Notes: generated by a model from the letters alone, not told the origin. A stretch of 58,281 nt of DNA from Verrucomicrobiota bacterium (GCA_016195385.1 JACPZS010000101.1:1-58281); one strand, 5' to 3'. Shown: positions 18,620 through 28,775, counted from the first letter of the stretch. Numbers and translations are program-made.

Positions 18620-21600
18620 ATGAAAAACATGTCCGCCTCAGTCGCCAAAATTTTCTGCTGGCGATGCGTTTACTTCGCCATCATCGCGCTGCTTGCGCGC
18701 GATGCCTCCGCAGCCCGGCCCGCGTTGCCAGCGCCGGTTTATCCTTTTCCCGGCTCCGTCGAAAATGCCGGCACGCTCGATTCGCCGGTGCCATTTTTTT
18801 TCAACGCTCAATCGCTCTTCACCAATTTTGTCGTTCGCGAGCACGCCGCGGAACTGCCCGCGCCGCCGTTGCCCTTCGCCGAGCCAATCGTCCAGCACGT
18901 CATGTATGACCGCCAGACCAAGCGCACCGGCCAGACGCGCGCAGTGGTTCCCGTATTTGAAATGTTGCCAGGCGGACAAGCTGTGAAATGGAAAACAAGC
19001 CGGTTGCCCGTGGGCGTTTACATGCTCCGGATCATTGGCACAATTCCGGCAGCAGCCGTTGTTCTGCCGCCCAAGCAACTCGTCTTCGAGTTGCGCGTGA
19101 ACGATCAAGTTGATGGCACGGTCAGCAGTTATGTTTTGCGCGCGCGCGGGACGGATGGCTTTGCCTGCCTGCAAGAATTTGGCTTCCACGTTTTGATCGA
19201 ACGCGAAGTCGAGATCGGGTTGCGGCAGATGCCCGACGCCGAAACTTCCGTCTATCTGCACAATCTTGAATTGCACGATCCGCTCGCTGGCGGCGTGAAA
19301 TTGCCGGGCAAACGGCAGCCCACGTTCTTCAGTCTGGACGAACGCGCGCGCGCGCGAAAAAGTTTTCAGGAAAGCGAAGCTGGCCGCGCGCTGCGCGCGG
19401 AAAAAGCGCCTTCACCCAAACTTCAAGGCGCGTCGCGACAGCAGCGTGATCGCGATTTGTGGAATGCTTTCCCGCCGTTTAACAGCATGGTCAACGACAG
19501 CTATCATCCCATCATCGGCGAGAAGCCGGCGCTCGCGCTCGACATGCAAGCCTACCGGCAAAACCAGACCGCGTGGCTGCTCCACCGCATTTACGGCGGC
19601 GAATACGGGGCGGGCTGGGATCAGCCTTTTGCGGCAGTGAACTCCAAGTTCGACGAAGTCGCGCGCCAGCCCGTGGCCCCAAAAAGCATTCACAGCATCG
19701 AAGATTTTCGCGCGCATCGTCCGCTCGGTGAAACACGCGATTGTGGCTGGGGCGTGCTGGCCGGAAAAAACACAAACGGCCTGCCAGTGCTTTTTTTTCC
19801 GACGGCTCGTCTCAACACCATCGCATTGCGAACGGCTGCGGATCGCCTCGCGCGGGACAGCGTCAATCGCTACCACCTCGGCGGCGATGAATTGTACGCG
19901 CGCGATCTGGCGATGCTCCTTTGCCGCTACGCATTCTTTCTGCCGACCTACTCGCTGCGGCATTGCGTCGATTACGTGACGTGTGAAGCGGACATTCCCT
20001 GGATACCCACGCGCTTTTATCTCTCGAAATTTTTCCACCACGACCTCGCCGTTGCATACGACAAGCTCTTCCCCTTCATCGATGGCAACCAGGAACTGGC
20101 ACAAGCCGTCGGCCATTTCATCCCGTGGATCAAAACGCCCGCGGATGTCGTTCAATTCCTGGACACGCACCTGGTCCAGTATCTCGCGAAGAATGTTTTG
20201 TACGACCGCTACTACTATGACAACGACACCGCCGACATTTTGATCACGCTCGCCGCCGTGCAGGCCAACGCCGCCATCTCTGCGCCGTGGATGAATTACG
20301 CCTGGACGAACATTTATTATTATCCGCACGGCCACCAGCCGTTGCTCGACATTCTTTCATTGAACACGCAACGCGACGGCAGTTCGCCGATTGGTTCGAG
20401 CTTCTACACGATGGGAGGTGGGGCGGCCGTTACCATCGGGCGTGCGTTGGAATTTTACCTGCGTGCCGGTGGCGATCCCAAATACGCGCTCGAGTTGAAC
20501 CGCTCTCCCGGCGCAATTGCCGGTTGCTATTATCCGCTGGAATCAACGGTCGCCGGACAATGGGCATTGGGCATCGGCGATGTGGGCGGGCCTTCGATCT
20601 CCTACAGTGAGCGCACCGCGCCGGCGGCCAATGCCGCGCTCGGCTGGCAATGGACCCGCGATCCGAAATTCGCCTGGCTGCTCGTTAACAAAAACGGGCG
20701 CACCATTCAAACCGACGAAGAATGGCACGCCATCGAAGCCGCGGCGAAGTCGATCGCCGATCCCATCCTCGGGAAAACGTCGCGCGTTCTAAGCGACTGG
20801 TCGGGAATTCTCGAAAGCGGCGTTGGCCAATCAGACCCGCGTTTGCATCGCGCCGTCGCGGTGCGCGTTGGGCAGGGCTACGGCCATCAACATTTCGACA
20901 CCCTCGACCTGCGTGTTTGGGCGCACGGCTTGATCATGAGCGGCGACCTCGGGCAGCGCAGCGGCTACGGCAAACCAAGTCACCTTGCGAGCCAGGTTCA
21001 CAACGTCGTCCAGATCGACAGCGACGATTTGCTCGGCCAGTCGTGGGTTCGCAACCTCGCGAATTTGCCTGGCGTCCAGTATTTGCAAGCCGAGGCCATT
21101 CCGCGCAAGCCCGGTTCGATGCGCCGGCAGGTTGCGCTCATCGACGTGGACGCTGCCGGCGGCTCCGCGAGTTCTCCTGATCAAGCCAATTCGTACGTCT
21201 TCGATGTCTTCCGCGTCGTCGGTGGGAAACTCCACACCTATTGCTTTCACGGTTGTGTGGATGATTTGAACTTCGACGTAAATGTCGTCAACCCGCATCC
21301 GCTGCCGCGCTCCGGCACGCCGGAACGGGAGCAGTTGGAAAGATCCGACTCCGAGGCTGGCTATTTGCGCGACTTCCGCTGGTCGCGTCCCGAATTCATG
21401 GGGAAAAACTTTGACACCAACGCAGCCGAATGGATCGCCGACGCGCCGGAAGGGATTCTGCAAGCGACATGGCGGCTCGCACGCGGCGCGGAGAAGCGCA
21501 TGGCACAAGGTGGTGGCGCGCTGACAGACGCGAGAAAATTTACCCGTCTCCACTTGTTCGACACGCGCGGTCAGCGCGTCCTCCACGGCATCGCCATCGA

Positions 21601-22660
21601 TCAAAACGACGGCGCTAAAATAAATCCCGAATTTCCTCACTACGCCGGCCGTTGCCTGTTCGTCAAAAAACGCCAGCCCGCGAACGCAACCGAAAAAATG
21701 GAGTCCGCTTTCGCCGCCATCATCGAACCGTACGCAGGGACGCCGTTCATTCGCGAACGACGGAGCGTGGCGGTGAGGCCCAATGAAACGGACGCCGCGC
21801 GCGCGGTTGCGGTTGAAATCAAAACCGCGTCCGGTCGCACGGATCTTTGTTTCGCCGACGGCCGACCGGATCGCAAACGCGTGCTCACCGGCAAGGACAC
21901 CGAACTGGCCGCCGAGTTCGCTTTCATTTCGACGGATGAAGACGGACTGGTGCGCGCCGCGCTGACGGGCGGGACATGGCTAAAACGATTGAACTGGTCG
22001 CTCACGGTCACCGCTCCGATTCTCCAGGCCAAAGTGACGAAGATTGATTTTGCCTCGGGCCAACTCACGCTGGATCGAGCGCTGCCGGCCGAAGCGTTGG
22101 GCGGAGAATTTGTCGAGATCGGGGATCGGAGACATCGCACGAATTACGAAATCGCCGAGGCGCGCAACGAAAACGGCCTCACTGTGCTGACGCTGCGGAA
22201 AAGTTTGGAAATCGCGCGCACGAGCGTGACCAATGTGGCGAGCGCCAAAAACGAAACTGGCGCCGTGCTTGAGACGCGCTTGAAGAAAGTGCGGCTTGAA
22301 CCGGGCGTCTGGATCATGAACGGCGACCGTTCAAAATCCTGGCGCGTCAGCAAATCCGATCCGCAATTGGTTTTGGATGCGCCTGCCACGCCCGCAGATT
22401 TTTTGGCGGACAACGGGCGCGTGTTCGCATTGGAGGCCGGCCCCGGTGTGGAAGTTACGCTGCCCACGCGCGTGTCACTGACGCGCGTGAAACTCGAGGA
22501 TGGTTTTGCTCACGAAGTGGCGGCGACGGTTCCGTTCCGGATTCACAGCGAGCCGTCATTGCAAATTTCCGCCGATGGCCGGGCGTGGCGTGCCGTCGCC
22601 GATGAAGTGATTCCCGCGAACGTGGGCGGTGCCAGGCTTTATCTGCGGGGACTTCGGTGA
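18620..22660 (+). CDS. Very large exported heparinase II/III-like protein
   Basis: A 1346-residue protein with a signal peptide (VYFAIIALLARDASA, cleaved before ARPALP). Residues about 300-720 are alpha-helical and resemble the alpha/alpha toroid of chondroitin/heparinase-type lyases. Residues about 740-900 match the heparinase II/III C-terminal region: GQGYGHQHFDTLDL near residue 755 (metal-binding histidines) and MSGDLGQRSGYG near residue 774. A long beta-rich tail follows. It could be a polysaccharide lyase that trims or turns over the glycan made by this locus, like AlgL in alginate synthesis, or an epimerase-like enzyme. The ATG at 18620 is chosen because it gives the signal peptide. Confidence 0.75.
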   Translation: MKNMSASVAKIFCWRCVYFAIIALLARDASAARPALPAPVYPFPGSVENAGTLDSPVPFFFNAQSLFTNFVVREHAAELPAPPLPFAEPIVQHVMYDRQTKRTGQTRAVVPVFEMLPGGQAVKWKTSRLPVGVYMLRIIGTIPAAAVVLPPKQLVFELRVNDQVDGTVSSYVLRARGTDGFACLQEFGFHVLIEREVEIGLRQMPDAETSVYLHNLELHDPLAGGVKLPGKRQPTFFSLDERARARKSFQESEAGRALRAEKAPSPKLQGASRQQRDRDLWNAFPPFNSMVNDSYHPIIGEKPALALDMQAYRQNQTAWLLHRIYGGEYGAGWDQPFAAVNSKFDEVARQPVAPKSIHSIEDFRAHRPLGETRDCGWGVLAGKNTNGLPVLFFPTARLNTIALRTAADRLARDSVNRYHLGGDELYARDLAMLLCRYAFFLPTYSLRHCVDYVTCEADIPWIPTRFYLSKFFHHDLAVAYDKLFPFIDGNQELAQAVGHFIPWIKTPADVVQFLDTHLVQYLAKNVLYDRYYYDNDTADILITLAAVQANAAISAPWMNYAWTNIYYYPHGHQPLLDILSLNTQRDGSSPIGSSFYTMGGGAAVTIGRALEFYLRAGGDPKYALELNRSPGAIAGCYYPLESTVAGQWALGIGDVGGPSISYSERTAPAANAALGWQWTRDPKFAWLLVNKNGRTIQTDEEWHAIEAAAKSIADPILGKTSRVLSDWSGILESGVGQSDPRLHRAVAVRVGQGYGHQHFDTLDLRVWAHGLIMSGDLGQRSGYGKPSHLASQVHNVVQIDSDDLLGQSWVRNLANLPGVQYLQAEAIPRKPGSMRRQVALIDVDAAGGSASSPDQANSYVFDVFRVVGGKLHTYCFHGCVDDLNFDVNVVNPHPLPRSGTPEREQLERSDSEAGYLRDFRWSRPEFMGKNFDTNAAEWIADAPEGILQATWRLARGAEKRMAQGGGALTDARKFTRLHLFDTRGQRVLHGIAIDQNDGAKINPEFPHYAGRCLFVKKRQPANATEKMESAFAAIIEPYAGTPFIRERRSVAVRPNETDAARAVAVEIKTASGRTDLCFADGRPDRKRVLTGKDTELAAEFAFISTDEDGLVRAALTGGTWLKRLNWSLTVTAPILQAKVTKIDFASGQLTLDRALPAEALGGEFVEIGDRRHRTNYEIAEARNENGLTVLTLRKSLEIARTSVTNVASAKNETGAVLETRLKKVRLEPGVWIMNGDRSKSWRVSKSDPQLVLDAPATPADFLADNGRVFALEAGPGVEVTLPTRVSLTRVKLEDGFAHEVAATVPFRIHSEPSLQISADGRAWRAVADEVIPANVGGARLYLRGLR

Positions 22661-22837
22661 GCGACGGAAATTTTTCGCGCCGTCGCCGCGCATCAAGGAC
22701 TTTCCAAGCGAGCCGATACTATCATACACTCACGGCGGCAGCCGGGTTCACCGAAAACAAAAATTTTGGGCCCGCTGCGGCGTCTCGATAATATCGCCGG
22801 ACGAGCAAACGCAGCCGGCAAGTTGCGCCATCAAAGC

Positions 22838-23764
22838 ATGAATTGGAAAACGAAAGTTCAGATTCAGCGCACGCTGGAAAAAGTTCCCGGCGGTCGCGCG
22901 GCCTATGCGCTATGCCAGCAGTTGAACGGCAGCCGTGGCGATTCGCAACTCAAGTCCAACGTCGAGCAAGGCATTCGCCTGCTCCAGACATTCGCCAAAG
23001 CCGGGCAATCGGTCGGTGATCTCAACGGCGTGGAGATCGGTTCCGGCTGGGCTTTGATTGTTCCAGTCGTGTTCTGGCTGAACGGCCTGCGCGCCTGCCA
23101 CACGTACGATCTGACAAATTTGCTCGACGCGAAATTGATGCAGAAGGCGATGGCGGAGCTCGCAAAGTTGTGCGCCGATCCCGCGTCGCTCAAAAGCCAC
23201 CGGCCGTTCACGCTGCGCGCGGAGCGTGGCGCGCGCTTGCGCGAGTTGATCGGATCGCGTGCCTCCGCAGCGGAATTACTGCGTGAATTCGAGATCTCCT
23301 ATCACGCCCCGGCGGACGCGGGAGCGACGCAGCACGCGGACGGTTCGATGGATTTGGTCTTTTCCAACAACGTGCTCGAACACGTGCCAGCCGTGCAGAT
23401 TCGCCGGATTTTTGACGAGGCGCGCCGCATCCTCAAACCGGGCGGCTGGATGCTCCATGTCATCGATCCGTCCGACCACTTCGAGCACGATGACGATTCG
23501 ATCTCGCCCATCAACTTCCTTACTTTTTCCGAAACCGAGTTTGCCCGGTGCAACACGAGCTTCTGTTATCAGAACCGGCTGCGCGCTCCGAGTTACCGCC
23601 AACTCATCGAGGACGCCGGTTTTGAAATTGTGCATTGGGAATCTCGACTGAACGCTGCTGCCGCCGAACAATTGCCGCGCTTGGCACTGCATTCGGATTT
23701 TGCCCGATTTAGTCCCGAAGAAATTTGTTCGATGTCGTTGCGAATCGTGGCAAGGAAACCATGA
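22838..23764 (+). CDS. SAM-dependent methyltransferase
   Basis: A 308-residue protein. The ATG at 22838 (MNWKTKVQIQRTLEKVPGGR) is chosen over an upstream in-frame TTG at 22766. The fold is that of small-molecule methyltransferases: LNGVEIGSGWALIVPVVFW as motif I, DLVFSNNVLEHVPAVQI as motif II and ARRILKPGGWMLHVIDPSDH as motif III. It ends SLRIVARKP and overlaps the next start by four bases (ATGA), so it is translated with the GT2 gene. It may methylate a sugar of the polysaccharide or its terminus; no further specificity is visible. Confidence 0.85.
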   Translation: MNWKTKVQIQRTLEKVPGGRAAYALCQQLNGSRGDSQLKSNVEQGIRLLQTFAKAGQSVGDLNGVEIGSGWALIVPVVFWLNGLRACHTYDLTNLLDAKLMQKAMAELAKLCADPASLKSHRPFTLRAERGARLRELIGSRASAAELLREFEISYHAPADAGATQHADGSMDLVFSNNVLEHVPAVQIRRIFDEARRILKPGGWMLHVIDPSDHFEHDDDSISPINFLTFSETEFARCNTSFCYQNRLRAPSYRQLIEDAGFEIVHWESRLNAAAAEQLPRLALHSDFARFSPEEICSMSLRIVARKP

Positions 23765-24846
23765 GCCAGCGTGCTTCGACCCAAGCATCCGCCATCGCCG
23801 AGCCTCCGCTGGTGAGCGTTATCATGCCCGTACGCAACGAGGCCGGCCACATCGAGCCATGCCTGCGTGCTGTCGCCGCGCAGGATTATCCAATGGCCCG
23901 CCTGGAAGTGCTCATCGCCGACGGCATGAGCGATGACGGCACGCGCGCGCGGATCACGGAGTTCGCGCGCACGGATGCGCGCGTGCGGCTCATCGACAAT
24001 CCCAACCGCATCGTGCCCACTGGTCTGAACGCGGCACTGCGCGCGGCGCGCGGCGAAATTATTATCCGCATGGACGCGCACACCGAATACGCACCCGACT
24101 ACGTGCGCCAATGCGTACGCGTGCTCGGTGAGACGGGCGCGGACAACGTCGGCGGCGCGTGGGTTGCCACTGGGCGAAGCTGGCTGCAAAAAGCCATCGC
24201 ACTCGCGTTTCATTCCCGGTTTGCGTCGGGTGGCGCGGGTTCGCATTCCGTTGCTTATGAGGGCGAGGTGGATTCCGTTTATCTCGGCTGCTGGCGCAAA
24301 ACAACACTGGAGCGCATCGGCGGTTTTGACGACGAACTGGTGCGCAACCAGGATGATGAACTTTGCCTGCGCCTCAGCCGGGCAGGCGGCAAGCTCTGGC
24401 AATCGACCGCGATCAAATCGACATATTTTCCGCGCGCATCGGTGAGCGCGCTCTTTCGGCAATACGCGCAATACGGTTACTGGAAAGTGCGCGTCATCCA
24501 GAAACACAAATTACCGGCGTCCATCCGGCATCTGGTTCCCGGCGGCTTTGTCGGCTCGTTGATTCTTCTGGCGCTGGCTTCCATTTTTTCTGCGTGGGCA
24601 CGCTGGGCGTTGGTGGTATTGCTCGGAACTTACACGCTGGCGAATCTGGTGGCCACGATTTCAACCTGCGCCCGCAGCGCCGCCACGATGTCATTTCTGC
24701 CCGTGATGCCGCTCGTCTTCATTGCCTATCATGTTGGCTACGGCTACGGCTTTCTGCGCGGCCTGATCGATTTTGTGGTGTTGAGGTCGGGAGGAAACAA
24801 AAAATTCAGCCGCCTCACGCGCGGGCAAAGTTCAGCCGCGCCATGA
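23761..24846 (+). CDS. Membrane-attached glycosyltransferase family 2 (ExoA-like)
   Basis: A 361-residue protein with an N-terminal GT-A domain: PPLVSVIMPVRNEAGHIEPC, VLIADGMSDDGTRARI, RGEIIIRMDAHTEYAPDYV (DxD as DAH) and GGFDDELVRNQDDELCLRL (QDDE, the acceptor-side catalytic motif). Residues 265-345 form about three transmembrane helices. This is the arrangement of ExoA, the succinoglycan beta-1,3-glucosyltransferase, though the linkage here is not established. The ATG at 23761 overlaps the upstream stop. Confidence 0.9.
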   Translation: MSQRASTQASAIAEPPLVSVIMPVRNEAGHIEPCLRAVAAQDYPMARLEVLIADGMSDDGTRARITEFARTDARVRLIDNPNRIVPTGLNAALRAARGEIIIRMDAHTEYAPDYVRQCVRVLGETGADNVGGAWVATGRSWLQKAIALAFHSRFASGGAGSHSVAYEGEVDSVYLGCWRKTTLERIGGFDDELVRNQDDELCLRLSRAGGKLWQSTAIKSTYFPRASVSALFRQYAQYGYWKVRVIQKHKLPASIRHLVPGGFVGSLILLALASIFSAWARWALVVLLGTYTLANLVATISTCARSAATMSFLPVMPLVFIAYHVGYGYGFLRGLIDFVVLRSGGNKKFSRLTRGQSSAAP

Positions 24847-24908
24847 ACGCCGAAAATGTTTCGCCAACTTTCTCGCGCTGGTTGTTACTGGCGCGGTCTT
24901 GCTGACGC

Positions 24909-26360
24909 ATGTATTTCGACACGCCGGTTTATTTTGTCTTTCTGACGCTCATTACGCTGGCCTACTGGCGGCTCCAGTGGCGGGCGCAGAACGTCCTGCT
25001 CGTGGCGGCCAGTTATTTTTTCTACGGTTGGTGGAACTGGCGCTTTCTGTTCCTCATGGGCGGCTCCACGCTCGTGGATTATTTTCTGGCCGCGCAGATT
25101 GCCAAATCGTCCGACGCGCGGAAACGCCGGCTGTTCCTCGTCGTCTCGCTGGTGATGAACTTCGGATTTCTCGGCGCGTTCAAGTACTTCAATTTCTTCA
25201 TCGACTCCTTCAGCCACGTCGCCGGGTGGTTCGGCCATGCCGAACGACTGGCACCGGTGCTGCGCATCGTCCTGCCGGCGGGCATTTCGTTTTACACGTT
25301 CCAGGCCGTCGCCTACATCGTGGATGTTTATCATCGCAAAATGGAGCCGGCGCGTTCGCTCCTTGACTACGCCTTGTTCATCAGCTTTTTTCCGCACCTG
25401 GTGGCCGGGCCGATTCAGCGGCCGGCGCACCTTTTGCCGCAGACGCAATCGCCGCGCACGTTCGACGCGGGGCGCGTGTTCGACGGACTGATGCTCATCG
25501 TCACCGGCTTGTTCCGCAAATGCGTTGTCGCGGACAATTGCGCGCTGCTGGCCAACGGTGTTTTCAACGGCAATCTCGGCGAGTTGAATCTGCCGCTTGT
25601 GCTGCTCGGTACGTACGCGTTCGCGTGGCAAATCTACGGCGACTTCAGTGGCTACAGCGACATCGCGCGCGGCAGCGCACAACTGCTCGGCTTTCATTTC
25701 ATGGTCAACTTCCGCCAGCCCTATCTGGCAACGAGCCTCTCCGATCTCTGGCGGCGCTGGCACATCAGCCTGAGCACGTGGCTGCGGGATTATCTCTATA
25801 TCCCACTCGGCGGCAACCGGCATGGTGAGGCCAATACGCAACGAAATCTTTTCCTGACGATGCTGCTGGGCGGCTTGTGGCACGGAGCCAACTGGACGTT
25901 TGTCATCTGGGGCGCGCTGCACGGGGCCGGCCTCGCGGTCGCGCGCTGGCTGGGTTTCCAGCCGGAAACTTCGGCGCGCGAAAACGCCGCGACGTCATTT
26001 TCCACGCTTAAGCGCTGGCTGGCGCGCATCGCGGTGTTCCACTTCGTTTGTCTGGGCTGGATTTTCTTTCGAGCCACCTCGGTGAACGAGGCGTTCCGGT
26101 TTCTTCAAGGCCTGGCGCGGCCAACCTGGCTGCCACAGTACTGGATCGCGCTCCAGTTCCTCGCGATTTTCACGGTGCCGCTTTTTTTGCTCGATCTCCG
26201 GCTTGAGCGTTTTCAGGAGGAATATCCGTTTGAAAAACTCAAGCCATTTGGCGGGGCGTTGAGTTATCGCCGGCGCGCGATTTTCGCCGCGTGTCTGTTG
26301 CTGGCGGTGCTGATTTTCGCGGCGACTGAACCCAGTGCATTCATCTACTTCCAATTTTGA
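24909..26360 (+). CDS. MBOAT-family O-acyltransferase (AlgI-like)
   Basis: A 483-residue polytopic membrane protein of the AlgI group. Characteristic segments are ASYFFYGWWNWRFLFLM, RIVLPAGISFYTFQAVAYIV, YGDFSGYSDIARGSAQLLGF, LWRRWHISLSTWLRDYLYIP and GGLWHGANWTFVIWGALHG, the last with the conserved active-site histidine. These proteins move acyl groups, usually acetyl, from the cytoplasm to periplasmic partners that acylate polysaccharides. The next gene overlaps it by 26 bases and encodes a likely partner, so the exported glycan is probably O-acylated. Confidence 0.93.
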   Translation: MYFDTPVYFVFLTLITLAYWRLQWRAQNVLLVAASYFFYGWWNWRFLFLMGGSTLVDYFLAAQIAKSSDARKRRLFLVVSLVMNFGFLGAFKYFNFFIDSFSHVAGWFGHAERLAPVLRIVLPAGISFYTFQAVAYIVDVYHRKMEPARSLLDYALFISFFPHLVAGPIQRPAHLLPQTQSPRTFDAGRVFDGLMLIVTGLFRKCVVADNCALLANGVFNGNLGELNLPLVLLGTYAFAWQIYGDFSGYSDIARGSAQLLGFHFMVNFRQPYLATSLSDLWRRWHISLSTWLRDYLYIPLGGNRHGEANTQRNLFLTMLLGGLWHGANWTFVIWGALHGAGLAVARWLGFQPETSARENAATSFSTLKRWLARIAVFHFVCLGWIFFRATSVNEAFRFLQGLARPTWLPQYWIALQFLAIFTVPLFLLDLRLERFQEEYPFEKLKPFGGALSYRRRAIFAACLLLAVLIFAATEPSAFIYFQF

Positions 26361-27303
26361 AGATGCGCCCGCTCGCCGGGCCATCTGGTTCTTGCTTTTG
26401 CTCGTCGTGCTCGTCGCGCTGGCGGTCGAACTGGCCGCCCGCTTTGGCGTGCCGTTCGTGAACCAGAACATGCGGCGGTTTTACGACGAATTGGATCGCG
26501 CCGCCGCGCTGGCCGCAAAGCCGGCGAACCAACCGGTGCCGGTGTTGCTTTTGGGCAACTCGCTCACGTTTTTCGACATTGACCTGCGCCGTTTTGTCGA
26601 ACAACTCGGGCCGGAATGCGAAGTCGCACGCTGGGCGGTGGATGACACGAATTATTTGGATTGGTATTTTGGTCTGCGCCGGCTTTTTCGCGCCGGCAGC
26701 CGCCCGCGTTTCGTCGTGCTCGGCGCCACGGGCGGGCATTTTGTTTCTCCCCGCGTGCGCGGACATTTTTTTGCGCATTACATCCTCGACCGGCGGGATC
26801 TTTTCGCCGCCGCCGCTCGCACCAGCGCCGATGCCACAAGCTTCAGCGCCATGACGCTGGCCAAAGCCAGCGCGTTCTATGGCTGTCGCGAGGAGGTTTA
26901 CAAACGCGTCATGACGTGGATACTGCCCCGCTTCGAGGGGTTTGCGCGGAGTTTGACGCAGCGGCCGACTTCCAACCGCGTGGCGCCTGACGTGTCCGCC
27001 CGCGCCCGCGCGCAGTTGAGCGAGCTGCGGGACTTGTGCGCGGCGCATGGCGCGCAACTCATCATCTGGCTGGCGCCCACCCGGGAGAAAGACAAGTACG
27101 GAGCAGCAGTGCTTGCTTCCGCGCGCGAGTGCGGCGTGCCGATTTTAATTCCCGCCGCGGAGCACGAATTTGCGAGGGAATCTTTTCGCGATCCGATTCA
27201 CTTGAAACTGGCCGCGGCGCCGGTGTTCACTTCGCTCCTGTCAGCGCAACTTCGCCCGCTGCTCCTGAGCGGAAAAGAACCCCCCGCGCCAACGCCGCCG
27301 TAG
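26335..27303 (+). CDS. SGNH-hydrolase-like membrane-anchored protein, likely acyltransferase partner
   Basis: A 322-residue protein starting at GTG 26335, inside the end of the MBOAT gene. One N-terminal transmembrane helix (AIWFLLLLVVLVALAVELAA) anchors a periplasmic domain with PVPVLLLGNSLTFFDIDLRR, a GxS-type block I of SGNH enzymes (GNS), then PRFVVLGATGGHF, and a late RDPIHLKLAAAPVF with the DxxH catalytic pair. This matches the AlgJ/AlgX-type role: accepting an acyl group from the MBOAT protein and transferring it to the glycan. The tight overlap supports this. The family assignment is by motif only. Confidence 0.75.
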   Translation: MHSSTSNFEDAPARRAIWFLLLLVVLVALAVELAARFGVPFVNQNMRRFYDELDRAAALAAKPANQPVPVLLLGNSLTFFDIDLRRFVEQLGPECEVARWAVDDTNYLDWYFGLRRLFRAGSRPRFVVLGATGGHFVSPRVRGHFFAHYILDRRDLFAAAARTSADATSFSAMTLAKASAFYGCREEVYKRVMTWILPRFEGFARSLTQRPTSNRVAPDVSARARAQLSELRDLCAAHGAQLIIWLAPTREKDKYGAAVLASARECGVPILIPAAEHEFARESFRDPIHLKLAAAPVFTSLLSAQLRPLLLSGKEPPAPTPP

Positions 27304-27389
27304 GCAACGATGAAAATTCGGTTTCAACTGACGACAAAAAGAAGACCGGGTAAGTTCACCTGCGCCGGCAATGACTCACCCATCCGCCC

Positions 27390-28775
27390 ATGAGTAGTGC
27401 CTTGATGAAAATTTATCACGCGCTGCCCGCGCCCTTGCGGTCGTTGGCCGCGTCGTGGCACGGCTACCGCCTGCGCCGGTGGCGCTATGGTGCGGAAACT
27501 GACCGCCTCGCCGCGCAAGCGCGGGAACGCGAAAACTGGACACCCGCACAATGGCAGCGTTGGGAGTCCGAGCAACTCGCCCGCCTGCTCACCCGCGCGG
27601 CCATGCGCGTGCCGTACTACCGCCAGTATTGGCGCGAGCGCCGCGAGAACGGCGACGCGGCTTCGTTTGAAGTCCTGGCGAATTGGCCCGTGCTGCAGAA
27701 GGAGACGCTGCGACACGAGACCGCGTCATTCGTCGCCGATGATTGTGACAAAGCCAAAATGGTTTGCGAACACACCAGCGGCACGACTGGCACACCCGTC
27801 GATCTCTGGCAAAGCCGCGACACCACGCGCGCCTGGTACGCGCTCTACGAGGCGCGCACGCGCGGTTGGTATGGCGTGAGCCGCCGTGATCGCTGGGGCA
27901 TCGTCGGCGCGCAACGCGTCGTTCCGCTCGAAACCAAATCACCGCCCTTCTGGGTTTGGAACGCCGGCCTGAATCAGCTTTATCTCTCCGCGCTCCACGT
28001 CGCGCCGTGGTCGAGCGCGGCGTATTTGCAAGCGATCAAAAAGCATCGATTGAAATACCTGCTTGGCTACACCAACAGCCTCGTGTTCCTTGCGCAGGCC
28101 GCGCTCGAAGCGAAGGAAAAACTCCAACTCGATGTCGTCATCACCAATGGCGAACAAGTCACCGCCCGCCAGCGCAAAATCATGGAGGAAGGTTTCGGCT
28201 GTCCCGTGCGGGAAACCTACGGCATGAGCGAAGCCGCCGCCGCGGCCGGCGAATGCGAAGCGGGCTGCCTGCATCTCTGGCCGGACGTGGGCCACGTCGA
28301 AATCCTCGATGATGATTATCGCCCTGTGCCCGCCGGCACGCCCGGGCGCATCATCACGACAGGCCTGCTCAATTTTGACATGCCGCTCATCCGCTACGAC
28401 ACGCGTGACACCGCGTCGCTTCCGGCCGATCCCAAGCCTTGTTCCTGCGGAAGAACCTTGCCGGTGCTCGCGGATCTGTTGGGCCGCGCCGACGATGTGC
28501 TGGTGACGAAAGACGGCCGCCGGCTGGTGCAAATCGACGGCATCTTTGGTTCCGACCTGCACATAAAGGAAGGACAGATCGTCCAAAAATCCTACGACGC
28601 CTACTGCGTGCGCGTGGTGCCCAGCGCCGGCTGGAGCCAGACGGACGCCGACAAACTGCGCGCCGATTTGAAGCAGCGAGTGGGCGATGCCGCCGTCACC
28701 GTCGAAGTCGTGGAGCACATCGACCGCACGTGGGCCGGCAAATTCCGCATCATCATCTCCGAGATCAAGCGATGA
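27390..28775 (+). CDS. Adenylate-forming enzyme of the PaaK/CapK family
   Basis: A 461-residue protein of the phenylacetate-CoA ligase-like AMP-binding family. Motifs in order: VCEHTSGTTGTPVDLWQSRD (P-loop-like), YTNSLVFLAQAALEAK, VITNGEQVTARQRKIMEEGF, GCPVRETYGMSEAAAAAGEC (A5-type motif), then DMPLIRYDTRDTASLPA and a C-terminal domain. Relatives called CapK occur in capsule and exopolysaccharide loci. It would activate a carboxylic acid as an adenylate and probably a thioester. Its position just after the acyltransferase pair suggests it supplies the acyl group, but the acid is unknown. Confidence 0.85.
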   Translation: MSSALMKIYHALPAPLRSLAASWHGYRLRRWRYGAETDRLAAQARERENWTPAQWQRWESEQLARLLTRAAMRVPYYRQYWRERRENGDAASFEVLANWPVLQKETLRHETASFVADDCDKAKMVCEHTSGTTGTPVDLWQSRDTTRAWYALYEARTRGWYGVSRRDRWGIVGAQRVVPLETKSPPFWVWNAGLNQLYLSALHVAPWSSAAYLQAIKKHRLKYLLGYTNSLVFLAQAALEAKEKLQLDVVITNGEQVTARQRKIMEEGFGCPVRETYGMSEAAAAAGECEAGCLHLWPDVGHVEILDDDYRPVPAGTPGRIITTGLLNFDMPLIRYDTRDTASLPADPKPCSCGRTLPVLADLLGRADDVLVTKDGRRLVQIDGIFGSDLHIKEGQIVQKSYDAYCVRVVPSAGWSQTDADKLRADLKQRVGDAAVTVEVVEHIDRTWAGKFRIIISEIKR

